The notes below the pieces were generated by a model. It saw only the letters and a list, made by a program, of their open reading frames with translations. It was not told the DNA's origin and did no database searches. The translations under genes were made by a program, and so were the position numbers. A stretch of 64,000 nt of DNA from Paraplanobispora siamensis (GTDB taxonomy: Bacteria; Actinomycetota; Actinomycetes; Streptosporangiales; Streptosporangiaceae), in the NCBI RefSeq assembly GCF_016863175.1, contig NZ_BOOJ01000006.1:24318-88317 (forward strand), read 5' to 3'. This document shows, piece by piece, positions 51,899 through 61,507 of the stretch. The first letter of the stretch is position 1. The number at the start of each line of letters is the position of its first letter.

Positions 51899-51936
51899 TC
51901 CCGGGGGCCGCCTGACGGCCCCGGGATCACCTTTTT
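51897..51936 (+). terminator. Intrinsic terminator after the DUF2613 gene
   Basis: Arms 51897-51910 and 51916-51928 pair over 13 bp with one bulged G and a 5-nt loop, followed by CTTTTT (51932-51936). The left arm starts inside the TGA stop codon. Separates the mini-protein from the GT4-AftD operon. Confidence 0.85.
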
Positions 51937-52033
51937 CACCGGCGCACAGGGCCGGATGTCATTGATCGGCACGGAGTCCGGCTTCGCCATGCCCTGATCC
52001 GGGTGTGAGCCGCACGGAGACGAAGGAGGGATC

Positions 52034-53329
52034 GTGGCCTTATCCGGCGGGAAGACGGATGGCGCCTCGCACGCGCGGGCGCTGCCCTGGCCCCGGCTGA
52101 GCGTCGAGGCCGCGGCCGCGCCCGAGGCGCCGCTGAGCGGGGTCCGGGTGGCCGTGCTGAACTTCCGGGAGCCCCAGCAGTCGGTGGCCGGCGGCGCCGA
52201 GGAGTACGCCTGGCAGATCAGCCGCTATCTCGTCGGGCAGGGCGCCACGGTCGACTTCCTGACCAGCCGGGAGCCGGGCCAGGCCGCGGCCGAGCACGTC
52301 GACGGCATCGCGCTGCGCCGGATGGGCAACCGCTATCTCGTCTATCTGCTGGTCCCGCTCTGGCTGCTGTTCCACCGCCGCTCGTTCGACGTCGTCATCG
52401 ACTCGATGAACGGCATCCCCTTCTTCTCGCCCCTGGTCGTACGGCGCCGCACCGCGGTCGTCTGCCTGGTGCACCACGTGCACGACCGGCAGTTCCACGC
52501 GTTCTTCCCCACGTGGCTGGCCAGGATCGGTTGCTTCATCGAAGGTCCGGTGGCCCGCCTGCTGTACCGCCGCCGCCTGACCGTCACGGTCTCCGAGTCC
52601 TCCAGGGACGACCTGCGCACGCGCCTGCGGTGGCTGGCGCCCATCCAGGTCGTGCCCAACGGCAGCCCGGCCGCCCGGCCGCTGGCCCGCCACGCCGCCG
52701 ACGGCGACCCCGCGCTGATCTACCTCGGCAGGCTCGTCGGCCACAAGCGCGTCGAGCGCGTGATCGGGCTCGCCGCCGACCTGGGGGAGACCCACCCCGG
52801 CCTGCGCGTGCACGTCGTGGGCCGCGGGCCCGAGTCGGAGGCCCTGGCCGCCTTCGCCGCCGAGCGGGGCGTGGCCGACCGGGTCCGGCTGCACGGTTTC
52901 CTGGCCGAGCCGGAGAAGAACGCGCTGCTCGGCTCGGCGCTGCTGAACGTCACGGCCTCGGAGTTCGAGGGCTGGGGACTGACGGTGATCGAGGCGGCCG
53001 CCTTCGGGGTGCCCACGGTGGCCTACGACGTCGCGGGTCTGCGCGACTCGGTCAGGGACGGGGTGACCGGCTGGCTCGTCAAGGAGGGCGAGCTGCTGTC
53101 CGACACGGTGGCCAGGGCCGTCGAGGAGCTGTCCGACCCGGCGCGGCGCGCGGAGATCCACCAGGCATGCCGGACGTGGGCGGGTGAGTTCACGTGGGGT
53201 CGAACCGGCGCTACGATAACCGGACTAATCACCACAGAACTGGCAGAAATCGGCCGCCGGCCCGTGACCGCGGGTCCCTCGCCGATCCCCGACCTCCGTC
53301 TCGCCGTGGGTGAGACCGACCCCACTTGA
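52034..53329 (+). CDS. GT4-family glycosyltransferase of the AftD cluster
   Basis: 431 aa. GTG 52034 with GAAGGAGGGATC upstream. GT-B fold: VAVLNFREPQQSVAGGAEEYAWQISRYL, VVPNGSPAARP, YLGRLVGHKRVERVIGLAADL, and the donor site ASEFEGWGLTVIEAAAFGVPTVAYDVAGL. Cytoplasmic, no TM. The stop overlaps the TTG start of AftD, so the two are translationally coupled; it may supply a lipid-linked sugar to the AftD pathway. Confidence 0.9.
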   Translation: MALSGGKTDGASHARALPWPRLSVEAAAAPEAPLSGVRVAVLNFREPQQSVAGGAEEYAWQISRYLVGQGATVDFLTSREPGQAAAEHVDGIALRRMGNRYLVYLLVPLWLLFHRRSFDVVIDSMNGIPFFSPLVVRRRTAVVCLVHHVHDRQFHAFFPTWLARIGCFIEGPVARLLYRRRLTVTVSESSRDDLRTRLRWLAPIQVVPNGSPAARPLARHAADGDPALIYLGRLVGHKRVERVIGLAADLGETHPGLRVHVVGRGPESEALAAFAAERGVADRVRLHGFLAEPEKNALLGSALLNVTASEFEGWGLTVIEAAAFGVPTVAYDVAGLRDSVRDGVTGWLVKEGELLSDTVARAVEELSDPARRAEIHQACRTWAGEFTWGRTGATITGLITTELAEIGRRPVTAGPSPIPDLRLAVGETDPT

Positions 53330-56300
53330 GCCCTGCTTTGACCTCTGACAGCACGGATACCGCGTCCGCACGGCTGCGGCATCGGTTGCGTCTCCTCGCC
53401 GGCTGCCTGCTGCTCGGGGCGGTCGCCTTCAACACCTCCCCCGGCCAGGTCATCTCCGAGACCAAGCTGGACATGGCGCTCAACCCGCTGGGCTTCCTGT
53501 CGCGGGCGGTCCACCTGTGGGACGGGGCGTTCTTCGGCCACCTGCAGAACCAGGCCTACGGCTACCTGTTCCCGATGGGACCGTTCTACGCGCTGTTCGA
53601 GGCGCTGGACATGCCCCCGTGGAACATCCAGCGCCTGTGGATGACCGTGGTCCTGTGCGCGGCGTTCATCGGCGTGGTCCGGCTGGCCCGCGCGATGGGC
53701 ATCGGCACGCCCGACACCCGGCTCCTGGCCGGCATGGCCTACGCCCTGGCCCCGCACGCGATCGCGCTCATCGGGGTCAACTCCTCGGAGTTCCAGCCGA
53801 GCGCGGTGCTGCCGTGGATCCTGCTGCCGCTCGTGCGCGCCGCCTCCCGCGAGGTGAGCCCGCGCAGGGCGGCGGCCCTGTCGGCGCTGGCCTTCCTGTT
53901 CGCCGGCGGGATCAACGCGGTGGCCGAGCTCGCCGTCCTGGTCGTGCCGCTGCTGTACCTGCTGACCCGGCGCGCGGGCCCGCGCAAGCGGCGGCTGCTG
54001 GCCTGGTGGCTGGGCTGCGTCGGCGCGGTGTCGATGTGGTGGCTGGCGCCGCTGCTGGTGATGGGGCAGTACATCTTCTCCTTCCTGCCCTTCATCGAGA
54101 CCGCCTCGGCCACCACGAAGGTCACCTCGCTGCTCAACATCCTGCGCGGCACCTCCAGCTGGATCTCCTTCCTGCCGGTGGACGGCCGTCCGTGGCTGCC
54201 GGCCGCCTTCGAGCAGGCGACCACGCCCTGGCTGATCGCGGCGACCGCGCTGGTCGCCGGGCTCGGCGTGGCCGGCATCGTCGCCCGGACCACCCCCGAG
54301 CGGGCCTTCCTCACCCTGACCGCGCTGGCCGGGGTGGCGATCATCTCCTTCGGGCACGCCGACGCGCTGGCCCACCCCTGGACCGAGCAGGTGCGAGCGC
54401 TGCTGGACGGCCCGCTGGCCCCCTTCAGGAACCTGCACAAGTTCGACGCCCTCGTACGGCTCCCGCTCGCGCTCGGCCTGGCCGCGCTCCCGATGACCGT
54501 GCGCCTGCCGGCCCGCAAGGCCGCCTTCGCCGCGGTCTCCGGCGCCGTGCTGGTGACCGCCGTGCCCGTGGCCTCGGCCGGGGTCACCCCGCAGGGCGCC
54601 TTCGCCGAGCTGCCCGACTACTGGCGCCAGGCCACCGACTGGCTCAACCGGAACACCGGCGACGGCATGGTCCTGGCCGCGCCGGGCTCGCGACGGGGCG
54701 AGTACGTGTGGGGACGCCCGATGGACGAGCCCATGCAGTCGCTGCTGACCGTGCGCTGGGCCACCCACACCAACGTGCCCTGGGGCTCGCCCGGCCTGGC
54801 CCGGCTGCTGCAGGCGGTCGACGAGCGATTCGCCACCGGCAAGGGCTCGCCCGGCCTCACCTCGGCGCTGCGCCGCATCGGCGTCACCTACCTGCTCGTC
54901 CGCAACGACCTCGCGCGCGAGACGCTCGGCACCGCCTGGCCGGCGCGGGTCCACGAGACCATCGCCGAGTCCGCCGGCCTGGAGCGGGTGGCCGCCTTCG
55001 GCCCCGAGGTCGGCGTCAGGTCCAACACGACGGCCGGCGGCTGGTTCGACCAGCCCTACCAGGCCCTGGAGATCTACGCCGTCCCCGGCTCCGCGCCGCG
55101 GGTCGCGACCGTGCCGCGGGAGGGCGCGCTCCGGGTGACCGGGGCTCCCGAGGCGGTGCTGGCCATGGCCGAGGCGGACCTGCTGACCGACGACCGGCCC
55201 GTGCTGGTCGGCGACGAGCCCGAGGCGGACGTGATCTCGCCGCGCAACACGGTGATGACCGACACGATGCGCCGCCGCGAGATCATCTTCGGCGACGTGC
55301 GCCGGTCGGGCACGGCCACCCTGACCGAGGACCAGGTCCCGCAGCGTGACACGGTATCCGACCTGGTCGACCCGGCCTGGACGGGAGCCGCCTCCACCGC
55401 CGCCTACTCCGGCATCGCCGACGTGCTGGCCTCCTCCTCCGAGGCGTCGGTCACGGCCGCGGCGGGACAGCGCGACCCCGGGCGCCAGCCGTACGCGGCG
55501 ATCGACGGCGACGCGCGCACCGGCTGGCGTTCCGACGGCTGGAACGGCGCGGTGGGCGAGTGGCTGGAGATGCGCTTCGTCGAGAGCGTCCGGATGCCGC
55601 AGATCACCGTGGCCTTCGAGCGGGGGATCGGCCCGCCGGTGGCGGAGATCTCCCTGGAGACGGAGGCGGGCACGCGCAGGGTGCCGGTGGCCGACACCAC
55701 CGATCCGCAGCTCCTCAGTCCGCCGGAGGGCCCCAGCACCTGGCTGCGGATCCGCGTCACCCGGCTGGTCAGGGAGCCGGAGATCCTCTTCGGCAGCCGG
55801 GTGGGCATCACCGAGGTCGCCGTCCCGGGCGTCGAGGCCAAGCGCAGGATCGTGGTCCCCCCGTCGGGCGCGCAGGACCCGGGCGCGGTGCTGCTCACAC
55901 GCCAGGGCGCGGCGCCGGCCTGCATGAAGGGCTCCTCGACCTGGACCTGTTCGCCGAGCCTGGAGATCCTGGGCGAGGACGGCTTCGGCTTCGAGCGCGA
56001 GTTCCAGGTGCGGGCGGGCGGCAGGCGCACCGTCACCGGCCAGACTGTGCTGACCGACCCCGCCGCGGCGCGGGCGCTCACCGAGGTCCCGGGTGTGTTC
56101 CCGAAGGTGAGGGCCTCCTCCACGGTCACCGACCACCCGGCGGTGCTCGGCCGCGCGGCCATGGACGGCGACCTGAGCACGGTCTGGTACGCCCAGACCT
56201 TCGACAAACAGCCCACCCTGACGGTGGAGCTGGGCAAGAAGATCACGGTCTCCCGGATCCGGGTGCTGTTCCCCGACTCGTTCCTGGGACAGCCGCCGGT

Positions 56301-57483
56301 ACGGGTGAGCGTGCGCGGCGGCGGCCGTACCATGCGGGGCTGGGTCGGCGCCGACGGCCAGGTCTCCTTCACTCCCATCCGCACCGACCGGCTGGAGATC
56401 GGGTTCATGGTCCCGGCCTCGCGGACGGTCGAGGTGTCGGAGATCGCCATCCCCGGCGTGGAGCCGCTCGGCTCGCTGGAGTCCTTCCCGCTCCGGCTGC
56501 CCTGCGGGTACGGCCCGACGCTGACGGTGAACGGCAACACCGTGCACACCATGGTCGTTCAGGGCACGCTGGGCGACGTGGTCAACGGCCGCCCGCTGGG
56601 CTACCGCGCCTGCGAGCCGGTGGAGCTGCTCCCCGGGACAGCCCGGGTGGGCGCGGCCCACACCGACGCCTTCCGCATCGAGTCGATGCTCCTGCGCCCG
56701 GCCTCCGCGCCCGCGGAGGAGTCGCAGGCCACCCCGGCCGCCACGCTGAAGTGGGGACAGGAGGAACGGCGTGTGCGGGTCTCCACTTCCGAGCCCTCCT
56801 ACCTGGTGGTCAACGAGAACTTCAACGCCGGCTGGAAGGCCTACCTGGACAGCAGGCCGCTGATAGCGGCCCGGCTGGACGGGTGGCGGCAGGCCTGGGA
56901 GGTGCCCGCGGCGACGGGCGTGGTGACCATGCGCTACGAGCCCGACGCGGCCTACCGGGCGGCGCTGGGCGGCGGTCTGCTGCTGGTGGTCCTGGTCGCG
57001 GTGACGGCCGCCGTCCCGGCCCGGCGCGGCCGCCCGCACCCTCCAGGTACGGCTCCCGCCGCGTTCAGGCCCGCCTGGATCTGGCCGGTCGTCCCCCTGG
57101 TGGGCGCGTGGACCGGAGGCTTCGCCGGGGCCGCGATCGCCACGGCGGCGCTGGTGCTGCTGGCCTGGCTGGGCACCGTGGCCCGGGCCGGGCACGCCCG
57201 CACCGCGCTGCCGAGGGCCGCCGCGGCCGTCACCTCGCCGTGGTCGGCGGCCGTCCCGCTCGGTCTGGCGGGACTGGCGTTCGCCGCGGGGCGGGTGTTC
57301 GAGGGGACGGCGGTGGCCGGGCCGCTGTCCGGGGCGGTGCCCCAGGTGCTCTGCCTGGTCACGCTGGCCTGGCTGGCCGCGGCCGTCCCCGCGCGCCGGA
57401 GCGTGCCGCCGCCGCCGGAGACGGCGGTGGCCGAGCCGCCCGCGCTGGAGCGGCGGCTGGAGAGCCTGGCGGTGAGACAGTGA
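53326..57483 (+). CDS. aftD: AftD-type alpha-(1->3)-arabinofuranosyltransferase
   Basis: 1385 aa, the large size expected for AftD. Start TTG at 53326 overlaps the GT4 stop. Residues ~25-620: GT-C membrane domain with about 11 TM helices; the first loop NTSPGQVISETKLDMALNP holds the acidic residues of the GT-C active site. Extracytoplasmic C-terminal half: a discoidin-like carbohydrate-binding module (about 705-800, YAAIDGDARTGWRSDGWNG), a second one (about 925-1035, AAMDGDLSTVWYAQTFDKQPTLTVELG), then the DUF3367 module (EPSYLVVNENFNAGWKAYLDSRPL), and C-terminal TM helices. Adds branching arabinofuranose from decaprenyl-phosphate arabinose to cell-wall glycans in mycobacteria. Confidence 0.93.
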   Translation: MSPALTSDSTDTASARLRHRLRLLAGCLLLGAVAFNTSPGQVISETKLDMALNPLGFLSRAVHLWDGAFFGHLQNQAYGYLFPMGPFYALFEALDMPPWNIQRLWMTVVLCAAFIGVVRLARAMGIGTPDTRLLAGMAYALAPHAIALIGVNSSEFQPSAVLPWILLPLVRAASREVSPRRAAALSALAFLFAGGINAVAELAVLVVPLLYLLTRRAGPRKRRLLAWWLGCVGAVSMWWLAPLLVMGQYIFSFLPFIETASATTKVTSLLNILRGTSSWISFLPVDGRPWLPAAFEQATTPWLIAATALVAGLGVAGIVARTTPERAFLTLTALAGVAIISFGHADALAHPWTEQVRALLDGPLAPFRNLHKFDALVRLPLALGLAALPMTVRLPARKAAFAAVSGAVLVTAVPVASAGVTPQGAFAELPDYWRQATDWLNRNTGDGMVLAAPGSRRGEYVWGRPMDEPMQSLLTVRWATHTNVPWGSPGLARLLQAVDERFATGKGSPGLTSALRRIGVTYLLVRNDLARETLGTAWPARVHETIAESAGLERVAAFGPEVGVRSNTTAGGWFDQPYQALEIYAVPGSAPRVATVPREGALRVTGAPEAVLAMAEADLLTDDRPVLVGDEPEADVISPRNTVMTDTMRRREIIFGDVRRSGTATLTEDQVPQRDTVSDLVDPAWTGAASTAAYSGIADVLASSSEASVTAAAGQRDPGRQPYAAIDGDARTGWRSDGWNGAVGEWLEMRFVESVRMPQITVAFERGIGPPVAEISLETEAGTRRVPVADTTDPQLLSPPEGPSTWLRIRVTRLVREPEILFGSRVGITEVAVPGVEAKRRIVVPPSGAQDPGAVLLTRQGAAPACMKGSSTWTCSPSLEILGEDGFGFEREFQVRAGGRRTVTGQTVLTDPAAARALTEVPGVFPKVRASSTVTDHPAVLGRAAMDGDLSTVWYAQTFDKQPTLTVELGKKITVSRIRVLFPDSFLGQPPVRVSVRGGGRTMRGWVGADGQVSFTPIRTDRLEIGFMVPASRTVEVSEIAIPGVEPLGSLESFPLRLPCGYGPTLTVNGNTVHTMVVQGTLGDVVNGRPLGYRACEPVELLPGTARVGAAHTDAFRIESMLLRPASAPAEESQATPAATLKWGQEERRVRVSTSEPSYLVVNENFNAGWKAYLDSRPLIAARLDGWRQAWEVPAATGVVTMRYEPDAAYRAALGGGLLLVVLVAVTAAVPARRGRPHPPGTAPAAFRPAWIWPVVPLVGAWTGGFAGAAIATAALVLLAWLGTVARAGHARTALPRAAAAVTSPWSAAVPLGLAGLAFAAGRVFEGTAVAGPLSGAVPQVLCLVTLAWLAAAVPARRSVPPPPETAVAEPPALERRLESLAVRQ

Positions 57484-58739
57484 CCCCGCAGACTCCGCCG
57501 GTCCCGCAGACTCCGCGGACCCCGTCGACTTCGCAGACCCCGTCGACTTCGCGGACCTCGTCGGCTTCGAGAACCCCGCGGACTCCGCAGGCCCTGCGGA
57601 TCCCGAAGATCTCGCGGATTCCCCGGGCGGCGTCGGTGGCGGCCTGCGCTTTCCTGGTCACCCTGGCGGCGCTGCTGCGCTTCCAGGTCTACGAGAGCGT
57701 CCTGGTGCTGCCGCTGGAGCAGGGCAGGACCTACCGCATGGCGGCGCAGAACGCCTCCTACATGGACATGGGCACCCTCACCCCGCGGACCGGCGTGCCC
57801 ATCGTGTCCACGACGACGCTGAGCGGCGACGCCTCCGCGGGCAACGAGAACGTCGCGGTGTGGGCGGAGTTCACCTCGCTCACCACCCCCGACGGCGAGC
57901 GCGTCGACTATCACGAGCGCCGGACCGCCTTCGACCGCAGGACGGGCATGGCGGTCGACTGCTGCGGCGCCTACGTCGACGAGGACGCCCGGGCCCGGCA
58001 GGAGGGCCTGGCCTTCCGCCTGCCGTACCGCGCCGAGCCGCGCTCCTACCCGATGTACGACACGGTGCTGCGCCGGGCGGTGCCGCTGCGCTTCGAGCGG
58101 GTGGAGGAGGTCCAGGGGATCACGACCTACCGCTACACCTACACGGCGGGCCCGATCAAGATCGAGGACCTCCCCGGCGACATCCCCGGCCGCGTCCTGG
58201 GCCTGCCCAAGTGGCGCAGCATCAGCGTCTCCCGCTACGCCCAGGTCACCCGGACGCTCTGGGTCGAGCCCGAGAGCGGCCTGACGGTCAAGGCCGAGGA
58301 GCGGCACCGGCAGGGCCTGCGCACCCCCGACGGGATCGAGCGCCGGGTCAGCCTCGACGCCAACCTGGTCATGCCCCCCGACGAGGTCGCGGTCAAGGTC
58401 GGGGACGCGCGGGCCTTCCTGCGGTGGGTGCTCCTGGTGCGCGACCTGCTGCCGGGGGTGTTCCTGCTGGCGGGCCTGGCCGTGGGGCTGCTGGCCGTAC
58501 GGCCGCGCAGATCCGTCCCCGGCGAACCGGCTGGGCCGGTTGAGCCGGAGGCTCCGGATGATTCCGGCGGACCAGGGGAGCGTGAGACCCCGGACGTCCC
58601 CGGTGGATCGGCGGAGCCGGAGGACCCGGATGCTCTCGGTGGGCCAGAGAAGCCTGAGACCTCGGACGCTCCCGATGGGCCGGCTGAGCCGGAGGACCGC
58701 GAGACGGCGGAGAAGCTTGAGGAAGTAGGAGAACGGTGA
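57480..58739 (+). CDS. DUF3068 (PorA-like) envelope protein with repetitive tails
   Basis: 419 aa. GTG at 57480 overlaps the AftD stop. N-terminal ~45 residues are a Thr/Pro/Ser repeat (TPQTPPVPQTPRTPSTSQTP), then TM1 (about 56-75), an extracellular domain with DUF3068 landmarks (MDMGTLTPRTGVPIVSTTTLSGD, DRRTGMAVDCCGAYVDED, YRYTYTAGPIKIEDLPGDIPG), TM2 (about 320-340) and an acidic Pro/Glu/Gly cytoplasmic tail with repeated GGxxEPEDP units. Adjacent Cys-Cys in the external domain. Homologues such as Rv0227c lie in the mycobacterial arabinogalactan region. Function unresolved. Confidence 0.87.
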   Translation: MTPQTPPVPQTPRTPSTSQTPSTSRTSSASRTPRTPQALRIPKISRIPRAASVAACAFLVTLAALLRFQVYESVLVLPLEQGRTYRMAAQNASYMDMGTLTPRTGVPIVSTTTLSGDASAGNENVAVWAEFTSLTTPDGERVDYHERRTAFDRRTGMAVDCCGAYVDEDARARQEGLAFRLPYRAEPRSYPMYDTVLRRAVPLRFERVEEVQGITTYRYTYTAGPIKIEDLPGDIPGRVLGLPKWRSISVSRYAQVTRTLWVEPESGLTVKAEERHRQGLRTPDGIERRVSLDANLVMPPDEVAVKVGDARAFLRWVLLVRDLLPGVFLLAGLAVGLLAVRPRRSVPGEPAGPVEPEAPDDSGGPGERETPDVPGGSAEPEDPDALGGPEKPETSDAPDGPAEPEDRETAEKLEEVGER

Positions 58740-60595
58740 TGACGCCGTCGCAGGCCGTCGGGCTGGAGATACGGCTGCCGCGATGGGTCGTGCGGCCGGG
58801 TGTGCGCGCCCGCGCGGTGGGGGTGTCGGCCGCCGTACTCGTGCTGCTCAGCCTGCTGCTGCGGGCGGCTCTGATGGGACGGTCCTTCTTCGTCGAGGAC
58901 GACTTCGTCTTCGCCGGTCGGGCCGCCACCGCCGACTTCGGCTGGGACTACCTGTTCCGCGTCCACTACGGGCACCTCATGCCCGTCCCCTTCGCGCTGA
59001 TCTGGGTGCTCACCCGGGTCGCCCCCTACGACTGGACGGTCGTCACGCTGGTCGCGCTGGCCCTGCACGGCGCGGCCGCGGCGGCGATGTACCGCCTGCT
59101 CCGGCTGCTGTTCGGGTCCCGGCCCCTGATCCTGGTCCCCCTGGTCGTCTATCTCTTCGCGCCGGTGACGGTGCAGGCGACGACCTGGTGGGCGGCGGTC
59201 GTCAACATCGTCCCCATGCACCTGGCCCTGTGCATGGCGCTGTGCTCGCAGGTGCTGTACGTGCGCACCGGCCGCCTCGTGCACGCCGCCGGGGTGCTCG
59301 CCTGGACCGCCTTCGGCCTGGCCTGCTTCGAGAAGTCCGCGATCATCCCCGTGGTGGTCTTCCTGGTGACCGCCTGGTTCCCGATCGGCGGCCGCGAGGC
59401 GGGCGGCGTGCTGGGGACCCTGCGGCGCCAGCCGCTGCTGTGGGCGGGCGCCGCCGTCATGCTCGCCGGATACCTGACGGCCTATCTCCTGCTCGCCTCC
59501 AGGACCTCGGAGTCCTCGGTCGCGCTGCCCGATCTCCCGCTCGCCGTCTCCTACGCCGCGGCCTTCCTGGGGATCGCGGTGCCCTCGCTGCTCTCCGGGG
59601 GGCCGTTGACCTGGGGCCTGGACACCGTGGCGGGGCCGTTGGCCGCCCCGGCCTGGTTCGCCGTCGGCCTGGGCTGGGCGGCGGTGGCCGCGACGGCGGT
59701 GGTGACCGTCAGATACCGCACGGCGGCTCTGCGAGCCTGGGCGCTGGGACTGTTCTACGTGGTGTGCGCGAACTTCGCGGTCGCGCTGCTGTCGCGGGCC
59801 CGCGTCACCTCCCTGGTCGCCTTCGAGAGCCGCTATCTCGCCGACGTGCCGCCGGTCCTGGCGCTGTGCCTGGGAGTGGCGCTGATCCCGCTGCTCGGCG
59901 AGCGTTCCGCGTGGCTGCGCCGCCCGCTCCCGCAGGGGCGCCACCTGCTGGCGGCCCTGTGCGTCGTCGGGTACCTGGCGGCGTCGGTGTGGTCGATGCA
60001 CGGGTTCGGCGCGCGGCTGCAGGGGGAACGGCTGGCCGGATACGTGGCCACCGCCCGGACGGCCCTGGCCGCCCGCGACCCGGCCACCGCGGTCTATCCG
60101 ATCCCGCTGCCGGAGAACATGGTCATCCCCTGGCAGGGGGAGTTCAGGATGAGCTCCTTCGTCCTGGCCCCGCTCGTCCCTCCCGCGGAGCGGGAACGGC
60201 TGCGCCGGCCGGAGCCCGCGCACCGCATCTCGACCTTCGACGGCCAGGGGCGGCTGGTGCCCGCCACCGTCTTCGGCGGGGTCGTGGGCCCGCCCGCGGG
60301 CAAGAAGTGCGTGAGCGTCCAGGGCGGCTCCCTGGCCACCGGCCTGACCGCGCCCCACCCAGGCTACGCGGGCCTGGTGAGATACCGGGTCTCCGCGGCG
60401 ACGCCCGTGCGCGTCGAGGCGGGGGAGTACCGGGCCGAGCTGGTCCTGCGCCCGGAGCACCGGGAGGTCTTCTTCCCGGTGCCGGTCTCGCCGCAGCAGG
60501 TGCGGCTGGTCCTCCCCCAGGAGGCCGAAGGGGTGTGCCTGACCATGGTGGCCGTCGGCGGAGTCGTGCCCCAGGTCGGCGGCGGCGCGGGATGA
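58739..60595 (+). CDS. GT-C-like polytopic membrane protein, paralogue A
   Basis: 618 aa with about 11-12 TM helices. First extracytoplasmic loop SFFVEDDFVFAGRAATADFGWDYLFRVHYGHLMP has the acidic pair of lipid-phosphate-sugar-dependent glycosyltransferases. C-terminal ~160 residues are soluble and beta-rich. ATG 58739 preferred (AGGAG seven bases upstream); GTG 58736 overlapping the DUF3068 stop is an alternative. Clearly paralogous to the protein at 61508-63385. The last residues and the TGA stop lie in a 35-bp tandem repeat shared with the convergent methyltransferase 3' end. Confidence 0.82.
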   Translation: MTPSQAVGLEIRLPRWVVRPGVRARAVGVSAAVLVLLSLLLRAALMGRSFFVEDDFVFAGRAATADFGWDYLFRVHYGHLMPVPFALIWVLTRVAPYDWTVVTLVALALHGAAAAAMYRLLRLLFGSRPLILVPLVVYLFAPVTVQATTWWAAVVNIVPMHLALCMALCSQVLYVRTGRLVHAAGVLAWTAFGLACFEKSAIIPVVVFLVTAWFPIGGREAGGVLGTLRRQPLLWAGAAVMLAGYLTAYLLLASRTSESSVALPDLPLAVSYAAAFLGIAVPSLLSGGPLTWGLDTVAGPLAAPAWFAVGLGWAAVAATAVVTVRYRTAALRAWALGLFYVVCANFAVALLSRARVTSLVAFESRYLADVPPVLALCLGVALIPLLGERSAWLRRPLPQGRHLLAALCVVGYLAASVWSMHGFGARLQGERLAGYVATARTALAARDPATAVYPIPLPENMVIPWQGEFRMSSFVLAPLVPPAERERLRRPEPAHRISTFDGQGRLVPATVFGGVVGPPAGKKCVSVQGGSLATGLTAPHPGYAGLVRYRVSAATPVRVEAGEYRAELVLRPEHREVFFPVPVSPQQVRLVLPQEAEGVCLTMVAVGGVVPQVGGGAG

Positions 60596-60681
60596 GCGGG
60601 AGGGGCCGGCTCGGCGGCGGCGCGGGATGAGCGGGAGGGGCCGGCTCAGCGGCGGCGCAGGATGAGCAGGAGGTTCCAGCT
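60577..60681. repeat. 35-bp tandem triplication at a convergent gene junction
   Basis: Copies 60577-60611 and 60612-60646 are identical; the third, 60647-60681, differs at seven positions and encodes (on the minus strand) the C-terminus of the methyltransferase. The first copy encodes the last residues and stop codon of the plus-strand membrane protein. Confidence 0.9.
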
Positions 60682-61389
60682 CACGATCTCGCGCAGGCCC
60701 GGGACGTGGATGACGGCCTGGGCCCAGCGGGGGTGATAGCGGGGCAGGGCGTCCAGGACCCGCACGTCCTGATTACGCCGGGCCCAGCGCAGCGCGGCCC
60801 CGACCGAGACGGGATAGAGGCTGCTGCCGTACACGTTCTTGGGGCTCTTGCCGTGACGGCGGGTGTAACGGGCGGCGGCGCGGTGGCCGCCCAGATAGTG
60901 CCAGGGGGAGGTCTCGTGGCCGCCCCACGGGGACAGCCAGTTGGTGAAGGACAGATAGATGACGCCGCCGGGCTTGGTGACCCTGACCATCTCGTCGGCC
61001 ATCCGCCACGGGTCGGGCACGTGCTCCAGCACGTTGGAGGAGAAGCAGACGTCCACCGAGCCGGTGGCCAGCGGGATGTCCAGGGCGCTGCCCAGGATCG
61101 CGCCCTGCGGGGCCGCCCCCTGGCGGGCCATCATCTCCCCGGCGTCGCAGTCCACGCACACGGGCTGGGCGCCCACGGCCCGCAGCACGTCGGTGAAGTA
61201 GCCGGGGCCGCCGCCGATGTCGGCGACCAGCGCGCCGTCGAGGTCGGTGTAGGACGCCAGCTGGGCGACGGTGTCCCGGGCGAGCATGCCGTAGAAGAAG
61301 TCCGGGTCCGTCTGCTCCTTGCGGAAAGCGGACAGCAGCCGGACCGACCGGCCGAAAGTGGCGCGGAACGGTTCCTGTGGGGTTTCCAA
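60646..61389 (-). CDS. Class I SAM-dependent methyltransferase
   Basis: 247 aa. SAM-binding motif I VADIGGGPGYFTDVLRAVGA, acidic post-motif VCVDCDAGEM, motif II-like SVDVCFSSNVLEHVPDPWRMADEMVRVTKPGG, motif III VIYLSFTNWLSPWGGHE. Cytoplasmic. A comparable methyltransferase (Rv0224c) is linked to the mycobacterial arabinan-related cluster, so modification of an envelope polysaccharide or its lipid carrier is likely; the target is unknown. Flanked by two paralogous GT-C genes pointing toward and away from it. Confidence 0.9.
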   Translation of the reverse strand: METPQEPFRATFGRSVRLLSAFRKEQTDPDFFYGMLARDTVAQLASYTDLDGALVADIGGGPGYFTDVLRAVGAQPVCVDCDAGEMMARQGAAPQGAILGSALDIPLATGSVDVCFSSNVLEHVPDPWRMADEMVRVTKPGGVIYLSFTNWLSPWGGHETSPWHYLGGHRAAARYTRRHGKSPKNVYGSSLYPVSVGAALRWARRNQDVRVLDALPRYHPRWAQAVIHVPGLREIVSWNLLLILRRR

Positions 61390-61507
61390 CGCTGCTCCTC
61401 ACCGCGACGGGCGAATTCGGGTGGGCCGGAGCATAACACCCCGTATTGCAGGCTATGTTCGACCCCTCGTAGGGTGAGCTGCCGTATCACGGGAAAAGAG
61501 GAGAGCA

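Noticed and set aside
53023..57195. 1390-codon antisense frame over aftD
   Set aside because: Low-complexity Arg/Gly/Gln-rich sequence, no motif; the plus frame has full AftD domain structure.
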